A stretch of DNA of 64,000 nucleotides. Origin: Myotis daubentonii. Taxonomy: Eukaryota > Chordata > Mammalia > Chiroptera > Vespertilionidae. Both the position numbers and the translations under genes were made by a program. The notes beneath the pieces were generated by a model that saw nothing but the letters and a program-made list of their open reading frames with translations, was not told the origin of the DNA and ran no database searches. The stretch covers positions 60,286,855-60,350,854 of the forward strand of contig NC_081851.1 in NCBI RefSeq assembly GCF_963259705.1, read 5' to 3'. The first letter of the stretch is position 1. Every line of letters starts with the position of its first letter. This document shows positions 55,076 to 64,000 of the stretch, in pieces.

Positions 55076-56739
55076 TCATTTATCATCATCAACAATATCT
55101 GGTGACTGCTCACATGTGCCAGCCATGATCTCAGGTGCAGTATAGAACATTATTCTCCCAAGAATTATGCCCTAATGAAAAGCATGAAGGCCTACCATAA
55201 GGCCCCTAAAAACATAAATTGTCTATAGTATTGGTGGAATGGTGGGCATTCTAAAGTATGAGAAACCATTATGCTCTCTCAATAGGCTGTTATGAGCCCA
55301 TAAAAGAGGTTTAATACTGCTTTGTGAATAGCCGAAATAAGCTGTCAGAGTGCGATGAGGTATCTCCATTTCTCAAGGACTTTAAATGGACTAGATAGAA
55401 AAGCCTCTGCAGAGAATGCCTGCTCCTAGTTACTGCATTTGGGGGATGCAAATCATGTTAGGGGAATATAGGGAGTGCCTGACCTTCCCCTCCCCATGCA
55501 AGGGGTTGGGGAAGCCCTGAGAGGACAAGGAGACACCAAGCCAACTGTGGATAGCATCCACCTGAGAGAAGAAAAAGAGATAGCTTCCTTCTTACAAGGG
55601 CAGGGAGAAAGGGAAAGACTCAGGAATGACCCAAGACTCAGCCAAGATGCAGCTACTAGAACATAGAAGGCAGCTCTCCAGGAATAATGAGAAATTCAAA
55701 CTTGGCCCACATGAGCTAGGTCAACATTCCAGATTCCCATTGTCAAGACCAGGAGACAAAGATTGAGTCAGATGTCCCTAAAAATGATGAATTCAACACA
55801 GGTCCCCCATCACAGCCAGGCCCCCAACCTGGACAACTCTGTTTTTATCTTCAATGCTTGATTTGGATCAACCTCTTGAAAAATTACTTGAGTCCAGGTT
55901 ATCATTCATCAGTATGTGAATAGCCATTGCAAGTCAAATACTCTGAAGAATACGTAACAATGTGTTATGTTGTTTACAGCTCTCAGCATGCCAGGGTTTC
56001 AGCAGGCCTAGTGGAGTGTGATCATCTGATGTGCACAGTGCTTGGAGACCCCATCCTGCTCTTTTGGAAGGAGTATCCAGTTTGGCAGGACTTGGCACAC
56101 ACCTCCCCACAGCTGCACCTGAGCCCCTGTAATGAATGGGTGCCACAGGGCATTGATAGTCACTCAAGTGGAGAAGTAAATGAAAGCTTGAGGACAAATT
56201 ACCATCTCACCTCCTCTATTGGTATGGAGAGGTAGGACCTTGTCAGGGTCAGATTTATGAGGCTAATTAAAAGAGAGAGAGAGACAGGAAATGCACCAAT
56301 GGCCAAAAAGGAATCCAAGTAGGTGGCTTTGATGTATGAGTTTCATCTGCCTAATTTATCTGGTGTCTGCAATCTGTATGTGATCAAGAGCCTTAGATCA
56401 TTTGAGTGGCAAGTCAGAGAAGGGGCTGGCAGTGGGGGAGATGTCTCTTAGTGTTTTCCAACCAGATCACCATATGCCCTTATGAATCCTGCTGAAACAA
56501 AAGTACAACAAAAAGGGATTTTCTCCTAAGGATCCTTGGATTTAGCCAAAATAAATCCCCAAAGTTTTAAACATTGAAGTTTTATCCTAATTTCAAGAGG
56601 TTACTTTCTGGATATTTAGGGAAATTATTTAGTTTCTCAATTTCCTTTTCTGGAAGCTGTCTGACTCTTTTTTGTCCTACATTTTGTGGGCATGGTTTTA
56701 CGCTTTTTTTTTTTTTTAAATTTCGCACCTTAGGAGTAA

Positions 56740-56948
56740 AGATATTTTTTCCATTGATTTTCAGAGGGTGTGTAAGGGAGGAGGGGGGAGAGAGAGAGAA
56801 ACATTGACTGGTTGCCTCCCATTTGTGCCCTGACCAGGGCCAGGGATTGAACCTGCAACCTAGGTATGTGCCCTTGACCAGGAACTGAACCCAAAACCCT
56901 TTAGTCCACGGGCTAACACTCTATCCACTGAGCCAAACCAGCCAGGGC
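56740..56948 (-). mobile_element. Ves-type SINE
   Basis: The plus strand reads CATTGATTTTCAGAGGG, a purine-rich block, CTGGTTGCCTCCCATTTGTG, AACCTGCAACCTAGGTATGT and TCTATCCACTGAGCCAAACC then AGCCAGGGC: a reversed Ves, from tail to head. Confidence 0.9.
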
Positions 56949-57338
56949 AGGGTATAATTTTAATTACTTGCTTTTTCCATTCTCACTCAGCAGTTTACCC
57001 TTTTCTATTCCAGATCAACCACTTTTGCCAAGAAACCCAGTTTCTTTGTGTCAATAAAGTAAGAACTTAAAACAGCTCTCACACCAGTATTGTTAACTGG
57101 GTTTATAGAGTACTCGTTTAAATAATATATTTGTAACAATGACAGCAAACTCAATATGGAATCCTGAAAGTGGGAGGTCAGCCCAGAAGATAGCCAGAAT
57201 CAGGAAGACGATTGTCTGAGGTTCCTGGGACTTGAAAGGAACTTTAGAGAAGAGGAGCTATAGAAATTGCTCCTAAGACAAAGGAAAAAGAGGAGACAAT
57301 AGCAAATAATACATGATCAAGAAATGTGAGCTACACTA

Positions 57339-57698
57339 CAGTTGACCCTTGAACAACACAAGTTGGAAAACAATGGGGATTTTTTAAAATAAATATACAG
57401 ATGGCCTTCCTTATCCCTGGTTCTTGCACCTGCAGGTTCAACCAATCACGGTTTGAAAATAGTATTTTCAATCCACAGTTAAGAGTCTATGGATAAAGAG
57501 GGTCAAACTATATGCATTGTTCTACGCCATTTTATTTAAGGGACTTGAGCACCTGCGGATTTTGGTATCTACAGGAGTACTAGAACCCTATCAAGGGATA
57601 ACTGTAGTTAACTTTTGGGGGAGTCAAAAGTTATATGTGAATTTTTGACTGCTCAGGGGTTGTTGCCCCTAACTCTTGGGTTCTTCAAGGGTCAACTG
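57339..57698 (-). mobile_element. MER2/Tigger-type element with a second element inside
   Basis: Outer ends CAGTTGACCCTTGAACAAC and TTCAAGGGTCAACTG, flanked by TA on both sides; GGGGGAGTCAAAAGTTATAT lies near the right end. It is split by the 57398-57604 insertion. Confidence 0.85.
57398..57604 (+). mobile_element. Tigger3-like MITE nested in a MER2 element
   Basis: CAGATGGCCTTCCTTATCCC and ATCAAGGGATAACTG ends, TA on both sides (57396-57397, 57605-57606), with CACCTGCAGGTTCAACCAAT and CACCTGCGGATTTTGGTATC inside. Confidence 0.75.
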
Positions 57699-57969
57699 TA
57701 TTATTCTCTAAATCTATAAGTAAAAGCTGTGAAAAATAAGCAACATACTAAGCAGTAGGCACAGATCAGAATGGGTTGGAAAGATAATTCCATACCTGGT
57801 TCAGTGTGGGTTTGGGTATTGAAAGATTTGGATGGCTTATGCTTAGGAGAATGGCCATTTCACATTACCCCGATCTTCTTGTCTACTACTTTCCACCTAT
57901 TGTCATGGAGTTTTTATAGCTTTATAGACTAATAGCATGTGGCTAACATTTGCTGATCACATTTGCTGA

Positions 57970-58070
57970 GTACTTTTGCCAGGCACTCTACTGCTGATCA
58001 CATACTTTTGCCAGGCACTCTACTAAGCACTTTATGTTTTTCTCATTTAACACTTGTAACAACCATAGTG

Positions 58071-58113
<43 letters not shown>

Positions 58114-58240
58114 CATTAATATTATTTTACAAATGATGAAACTGAAGCATAGAGAGGATAAATAACTTGCCCAAGGTTATACTCTTAGGAAGTGTCAGAT
58201 GGGGGATTGAAGCCTACAAGATGTGACTTCAGGGCCTACA
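57970..58240 (-). repeat. MIR SINE with internal (TTA)n and a local duplication
   Basis: GCCAGGCACTCTACTAAGCA, AACACTTGTAACAACCATAG, TTTACAAATGATGAAACTGA and ACTTGCCCAAGGTTATACTC match reversed MIR. An ATT microsatellite (58072-58113) has grown in the TATTATTATC position, and TACTTTTGCCAGGCACTCTA is present twice (57971, 58003). Confidence 0.85.
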
Positions 58241-58249
58241 CTCTTACTG

Positions 58250-58900
58250 TTATTTGCATCATTTATACAGAGATGGCAGAGATCAGATGATAATAGTGGA
58301 GTGACAACAGTGGTTTGGATTCTGGATATATATTGAAAGTAGAGCCAACAAGATTTTCTGATATGTACAATGCGTGGTGAGAGAGGAAAAAAAGGGGACT
58401 GGATAGAGTATCTTCCGTGGACATGGGGAAGACTCTATAAAGTACAGAAGCTCAGTAGGGGTGCACTAGATTTGAGGTGCCTATTGAATATCTAAGTGGA
58501 GATGCTGAGTGAGCAGGGTAGAAGTTCAGGCTAAAGGTATAAATTTGAATGCCAACAGAATCTACATATAAATGGTACTCTAAACCCTGAGACTGGATGA
58601 TGTCACCCAGGGAGTAACTGATTATAGAAAAGAGAAGAGGGCCAAGGACTGAGACATGGAACTGCTACTAGTTGAGATCTATGAGATGAGTAGGAACCAG
58701 CAAAAGAAGTTGAGGGTGAGTGGCCAGAGAGATGGGAGTCCTGGAAGCCAAGTGAAGAAAGGGTTTCAAATAGGAGAGGGTCATCAAGGTCTCAAAGTTT
58801 CTGATTGGTCAAACAAAGTAAGAAATGAGAATTAAGCATTGAATTCAGCAAGGTGGAGGTCTTTGGTGAATGGGCAAGAAGGAAGGGATCTGGTAGACTA
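58250..58900 (-). repeat. L2 LINE fragment (reverse-transcriptase region)
   Basis: GAGACTGGATGATGTCACCC, GAGGGCCAAGGACTGAGACA, TGGAAGCCAAGTGAAGAAAG and AAGGTGGAGGTCTTTGGTGA match reversed L2 in order. Confidence 0.75.
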
Positions 58901-59602
58901 GTGGAGAAGTTGTCTTAGGCAGAGTTTCTCTGTAGTAACAGTGGAAAGAATTGAGGACATTGTGACAGTTGCAGGAAGATGGTTGGGTAGATGACTAGAC
59001 CTTCTAGAAATTCTCTGCTAGTCTATAATGTGTGTAGCAAATGTTAATGTGTTCAAAGGAAGGAGAAATTTTATAAGTAGAGATGGCCAAAAAAGTATTG
59101 ATTGGGGAAATTGGAACTCGAGCTTTGAAAGATTTATGAGAGTAAATTGGTAGAGAGAAAGAAAGTATTTCAGGAATGGAAAACCATGTGAACCCAGAGA
59201 TAGTAATGAACAAGGCATGTTCACAAGACAGTGAGCACAGAGAGTTTGGAGAAATTGAAAAGTTTAGGATAAATTTGGAAATATTGATTAGATTCAGACT
59301 GCAGAGAGTTTAAACATTACTGGGTCTTAGGCAATGAAGAAAAGAAGAATGACATAACAGAATAAGAGAGATTGGGAATTAATCTAGCAGTGGAGATACG
59401 GTAATTGGTGAGGAGAACTTGAGATCACCCAGGCCTGGATGATGAGAGTCATGATGGCAGCATTGCAAGGAAAGGAAAAGCTGCCAGAAACAGTTTGAAT
59501 GAAAATAGTGAATAGGTCAACTAAAGGGGGAAAAAAGAGTCAGACTCAAATGCTGGAGATTCAGACAAGACAACTAAGACGATGGCGGGTTTGTTGACAA
59601 AA

Positions 59603-59622
59603 ATAAATAAATAAATAAATAA
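59603..59622 (+). repeat. (AAAT)n microsatellite
   Basis: Five AAAT/AATA units. Confidence 0.85.
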
Positions 59623-59799
59623 CCTTCATATAAGCAAGTATGTAAATAAAACAGAAGAGAACAAATTTGGAAATTTAAGCTAACACCAGATAGTTAGAAA
59701 AGTAGATTTGGTAGATATCCACATAGAGGCAGCTATGTAGAGAAGTCTGTGAAAGTTAGTGTAGAAGAGAAGAGCAGAGGCCATGTGTGGAGGCAAGGG

Positions 59800-60170
59800 C
59801 TAGCTAGGAGGAGGATGGGGAACCAGGGTCTGGCAGCATTTTGAGAGTGAATCAGGAGAGCCACACAGGGCAGCAATGGGGAGTTTCAAGATGGGCCTGG
59901 TCAATGTATTGAGAATTGTAGGAACATCCAACTGGCAGCAGAAGGGAGAGACGGGGTCTTAGTGACATGACCCCTGGGACCTTCAGCAGGTCAGTGCCAA
60001 GAGAGAGATTAGGACACATCAAACTTCCAGTGTCTGAGGGATGACCAGAAGGTGAGGGGGATAAAAGGTAATACATGTTGATTAATTTATTGAGAACTTT
60101 GGCAGTCAAAGAAAGGAGAGGACTCATTCTATACCTAGAGAGGTCAGGAAGATAAAAAAAATATTTTTAA
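59800..60170 (-). repeat. Possible further L2 LINE fragment
   Basis: TTTATTGAGAACTTTGGCAG with TCAAAGAAAGGAGAGG follows an L2 segment downstream of the preceding fragment. Very decayed. Confidence 0.4.
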
Positions 60171-60503
60171 GAGAAAGGTCATGTATGTTTGAAGAAGAGA
60201 CACAGAGAAGGAAAGACCAAAGTTACCCCTAAAACTGAAATTAAATAATTTGAATAAAGAAAAAGTATGGTATCATTAATGTTATTATTTGCCTTTAATC
60301 AAATTTCATTGTCACAGACTGATTTGCTGTCAAATAGATAATTTAAAAAAAAATCTATGGATATCTCATTAGATATGAGGGAAACAAAAAAGATAGGTCT
60401 AAATGTAGAAGCTTCTATTTTCTATCTCAGTGAGGACATCAACTTTGTGCTTGTGGTAGGATAGAATAATTCCCCTCATCTCTCAATTGGTGAAAATGTT
60501 ATA

Positions 60504-60803
60504 CTAGAGGCCTGGTGCACGACATTCGTGCATGGGGGGGGGGAGGTAGGAGGGGGTGTCCCTCAGCCCTCTCGCAGTCCTTAGTGCTGCTGTGGAGGCA
60601 GGAGAGGCTCCCGCCACTGCCACTGCACTTGCTAGTGGTGAGCCCGGCTTCTGGCTGAGTGGAGCTCCCCCTGTGGGAGCACACTGACCACCAGGGAGCA
60701 GCTCCTGTGTTGAGCATCTGCTTCCTGGTCGTTAGTGCACATCATAGAGACCAGTCGTTTCTCTGTTCGGTCGATTTGCATATTAGCATTTTATCATATA
60801 GGA
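60504..60803 (-). mobile_element. HeliBat non-autonomous Helitron (300 bases)
   Basis: Minus-strand start TCCTATATGATAAAATGC and end GCACGAATGTCGTGC then ACCAGGCCTCTAG, bordered by A60503 and T60804. ATTTGCAT lies at 60774-60781. A G-rich run follows the hairpin. Confidence 0.93.
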
Positions 60804-60894
60804 TGGCAAAAGGAACTATGCAAATGTGATTAACAATTTTGAAATGAGGAGATTATATTGGATTATCCAGGTAGGGCCAATCTAATCCCAAGCA

Positions 60895-61190
60895 TTTATT
60901 TATTTGTTTGTTTATTTTGTATTATTTTATTGTTGACACTATTACAGATGTTTCTCATCCCACACCCTTTACCTACCTCCACCCAGACCCCATCTCCACC
61001 TCCCTCTGGCCATCACCACACTGTTGTCTGTGTCCATGGGCTAGGCATATATGTTCTTTGGCTAATATGTTCTTTTATTCAGTCCCTCCCATCCCCACCT
61101 CCCCACCTCTGTCAGTCTGTTCCATGTATCCATGCATCTGGTTCTATTTTGTTCATCAGTTTATTTTGTTCATTAGATTCTACATACAAA
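60895..61190 (-). mobile_element. Bat LINE-1 3' end, 5'-truncated
   Basis: ATTGTTGACACTATTACAGATG, CATCACCACACTGTTGTCTG, CCATGTATCCATGCATCTGG and TTTTGTTCATCAGTTTATTTTG are typical of reversed bat L1 3' sequence. The T-rich left edge is its poly(A) tail in reverse. Confidence 0.85.
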
Positions 61191-62606
61191 TAAATCAAAT
61201 AGAGAACCTCCTCCCTGGCTATAGTCAGAGAGAGGTGTACAATGGGAAAACGGGTAGAAATGCATTGTTGCTGGCTTTGAAAATAGAGGAAGTAAGCTGA
61301 GGAATACAGAACCCTCTAGAAACTGGAACAGGCAAGGAAACAGATTCTCCCCTAGAGCTTTTAGAAAGGAATTCAACCCTGCCAGTATCTTGCCTTTAGC
61401 CCAGTGAGACTAATTTTGAACTTCTGACCTACAGAACTATAAGATAATAAATTGTCTTGAAAGTCCCTAAGGTGGTGGTAATTTGTTATAGCGGCAATCA
61501 GAAACAAATACAGTGGTTAAGCTGCTTCCTTTCCCAGACAGCTCACCACTACTTCCCCTCCTCCCTCTTTAATCATGCTCCAAGGGTCTACTGAGTTCCA
61601 AAAGATAGGACAATTAAAATTCCTAACAGCTGGAGAGTGAATGTCTGAGCCAGTCCTCCTGAACTCCAGGCTTTCTCTTTCTTCAGGCATTTAGTTCAGC
61701 CGAGCACTCTTCCCTCGCCCAAGGTGCTACTCTATCTGCCATCCAGGAATAGAAATGCTTGCGGTGGATGCTCCAGGACGCCACAGAGAAGCCTGAGTGC
61801 AGTGACTGTGTCTGTTACAGTCACAGGAAAGGTGCCTTCGGTGCGTTCTTCAGATGTGCAGAACCATGAGCTGTTTCCTATAACAATGAGCTGAGAAGAT
61901 TGTGTTTTTTTTCTTTCATCTTCACTTTGAATTCAATCAGAATGAATTTCCACCTGGCAGTTAACAGAATGAAGCATATGTGGCTGTCGCCCTACTAACC
62001 TGAACCCAAGTTATCATGGCCCTAGAGATCGCCTTTAAACTCTGAAGATGGACTTGGACAAAAAACAACAACAACAAAAAAAAAACCAACACCAAGTTCT
62101 CTGAGAGTTACTTAAGGCAGGTACATACTGAGTGAGTGTATTGATCAGAGGAGGAATTTATTGTACAGGAGGAAGAAAAGACATCAAGGTTAACTAGTAG
62201 AAATAAAAGGAGCTAAGTTAATAAATTTAGGGGAATGTGGAGAGGTCATGAATGCCTTATGGAGAAACAGCCAAAAACACGTGCACACACAAAAAGGAGA
62301 AACTGAAGAATGTTTATATTCTTAGCATCATAAAGGTGAAAGGTGTCAAGAACACCACTGAGGTTTAAGCATAGACCATAGAGGTTCAACTTAAGCTGAG
62401 TTACACCTGCCCTAGTCTCTGTCGCCCCAGCATTGGGTCTTATTCCCCTTGTTAATGATGTTCTGATAAGAAAAAAGTACATTTGTTTTTAGAAGTTGAG
62501 CTACATGTATCTAACACCATTCTGAGAGGAGATCTGAGTAGGGTTTGGGATGAATTGCATATGGTCATGAGAGAAAGAAATCAGTTACATCTAAAGGTTA
62601 ACATGG

Positions 62607-62775
62607 GCCAGCATATGTGGCTCAGATGGCTGAGCATTGACCTATGAACCAGGAAGTCATGGGGGGGGGGGGGCACATGCAGGAGGCAGCTGATCAATGG
62701 TTCTCTGTTATCACTGATGTTTCTATCTCTCTCTCTCCCTCTCCCTTCCTCTCTGAAATCAATAAAAATATATTA
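62607..62775 (+). mobile_element. Ves-type SINE with internal deletion and poly-G
   Basis: Head GCCAGCATATGTGGCTCAGA, then the body jumps after AGGAAGTCAT into a run of about 13 G and resumes at CACATGCAGGAGGCAGCTGA, followed by the CT-rich end and AATAAAAATATATT. Confidence 0.88.
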
Positions 62776-63524
62776 GAAATAAATAAAGGATTAATTCGGA
62801 ACCTTCCAGCAGAGAGAGCTTCTGGCCTGGAGACCTATTACTTCTCAAGTTGAACAAGCAAATGGGTACAGGCATTAAAAAATGTTTTTGTATATAAGCC
62901 TTGTCTTGCCCATCCTGCATGGAAGGAAATCCTTGGCACACAGGCCAAGAAGCTGTTCAATGCCCTAGTGCTTGGCAGAGTCCAGCCCAGGAACAAAGCA
63001 TTGGTGGCAGCCTCTGGCTTGCCCTGCCTCACTGGTGTTCAGGAGGATGCCCCCACCCAGGCACTTGCCTATAGAAGAGAACAGAGTCAATGGCAATCAT
63101 CATTCATTGTAAAAACAAAACCAATCTTCCATTGTCTAATTTTTGATGGAGACTTGCTTAAGGGTACCATAAGGTATAGCAAACAAATCTATTGATCCCA
63201 ATGATATCTTAAAATAAATCATCCCTGAAAAAAATGAAAGATGTGTGCTTATCTGTACATTTTTCAGGGACCTTTTCTCTCTAACTAAACAAGGGAAGGG
63301 GCAGGCATGGGGTGGGGTTGGAGGGGCAATAATGTGATATATCTTTTTCAACTGTAAGATGCGTTTTTGTTGAAATTCCATGGTACCTTTCTGTCCCTTA
63401 AGGAAAGGTAGGCAATGAAACTTGTGTGTTTATATCAACTTGCACTCAGTTATACACATTTGTAAATATATACTGCTTCTCAACTTGACAAGTGAGTTAC
63501 ATATTTTATATATGTAAACATATG

Positions 63525-63526
<2 letters not shown>

Positions 63527-63574
<48 letters not shown>
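63527..63574 (+). repeat. (AT)n microsatellite
   Basis: Uninterrupted AT run of about 24 units. Confidence 0.97.
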
Positions 63575-63579
<5 letters not shown>

Positions 63580-63814
63580 GAGGGGTTTAGGAAATCCCAC
63601 CATTAGGAACGCACTGCCATCTGAGAATTGTATAGCTTAATTTCAGGAAAACCAAAAAAAAAAAAACTGTTTCAAATGATAATCTAGTGATTTCAGAGGG
63701 AAAAAAAGACATATAAATGTTCCCATACTTATTAATGCCAAACCAGTGATCTGCAGTATAAGTGTGATACATTAGTTCACATATTATACAGGCTAATAGG
63801 TTATATATCCAATT

Positions 63815-64000
63815 TTAAAAAATATATATTTTATTGACTTTTTACAGAGAGGAAGGGAGAGGGTTAGAGAGTTAGAAACATCGATGAGAGAGAAACATCG
63901 ATCAGCTGCCTTCTGCACACTCCCTACTGGGGATGTGCCTGCAACCAAGGTACATGCCCTTGACTGGAATTGAACCTGGGACCTTTCAGTCCACAGGCCA
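63815..64000 (-). mobile_element. Ves SINE cut by the window end
   Basis: TATATATTTTATTGAC tail side, purine-rich block, AACATCGATCAGCTGCCTTC, AACCAAGGTACATGCCCTTG and TTGAACCTGGGACCTTTCAG: reversed Ves whose head lies beyond 64000. Confidence 0.95.

Larger units (their letters stand above)
60452..61512 (+). mobile_element. MLT1-like LTR broken by a HeliBat and an L1
   Basis: LTR pieces are 60452-60503, 60804-about 60895 and about 61190-61512. Recognisable segments: GGCAAAAGGAACTATGCAAA, GGATTATCCAGGTAGGGCCA, GTTGCTGGCTTTGAAAATAG, GAACTTCTGACCTACAGAAC and GGTGGTAATTTGTTATAGCG, beginning TG and ending CA. A non-coding remnant. Confidence 0.75.
47961..64000. other. Upstream intergenic flank of TMEM178A
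   Basis: No exon or gene is supported. It is dominated by old L2 fragments (mostly minus), MIRs, nested Tigger elements, two HeliBats, a SPIN element and an LTR. 48,000-50,040, 55,100-56,730 and 61,520-62,600 appear unique or too degraded to assign. Confidence 0.7.

Overview
This is a mammalian nuclear window, almost certainly from a vespertilionid (vesper) bat. Three lines of sequence evidence point there: about a dozen tRNA-derived SINEs of the Ves type (a head close to CCGGTTTGGCTCAGTGGATA and a CT-rich end before CAATAAAA), several short Helitrons of the HeliBat type (a GCACGAATTTCGTGC hairpin next to a CTAG end, and a TCCTATATAATAAA start), and young hAT elements of the SPIN kind. Older mammalian repeats (MIR, L2, L1, Tigger/MER2, MLT1-like LTRs) fill much of the rest. 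I cannot name the species.

One protein-coding gene is present. TMEM178A lies on the minus strand and its whole coding sequence is in the window, in four exons: 47414-47015, 17164-17051, 15383-15246 and 5341-5100. The pieces sum to 894 bases (297 codons plus stop), every junction keeps frame, and all three introns obey GT-AG. Intron 1 is about 29.9 kb, intron 2 about 1.7 kb and intron 3 about 9.9 kb. Exon 1 sits in a CpG island that also holds the 5'UTR and promoter. The encoded four-pass membrane protein carries the W-GLW-C-C signature of the claudin/PMP22 group and is known as an ER regulator of calcium signalling and osteoclast formation.

Layout: 1-4389 is the downstream flank, with a CA microsatellite, an LTR-like stretch and a Ves SINE. 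4390-5099 is the probable 3'UTR. 5342-15245 (intron 3) holds Ves copies, three HeliBats, L1 and L2 pieces and a short tRNA-Arg retrocopy. 17165-47014 (intron 1) holds SINEs, hAT elements, Tigger elements and L2/L1 fragments but no second gene that I can support. 47800-64000 is the upstream intergenic flank, rich in L2 and MIR, with a GC-rich HeliBat, a SPIN copy with target-site duplication, nested Tigger elements and an LTR interrupted by a HeliBat and an L1.

The most unusual item is a 36-37 nt copy of the 5' half of tRNA-Arg(UCU), ending at the anticodon/intron boundary and framed by a perfect 16-bp direct repeat (7384-7455). It looks like a tail-less retrotransposed tRNA half. Other points of interest are the strand flip of purine/pyrimidine content around exon 1, a nearly palindromic SPIN-like element, octamer-type motifs near the ends of HeliBats, and several datable nested insertions. 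I saw no CRISPR array, rRNA, complete tRNA gene or prokaryotic feature.
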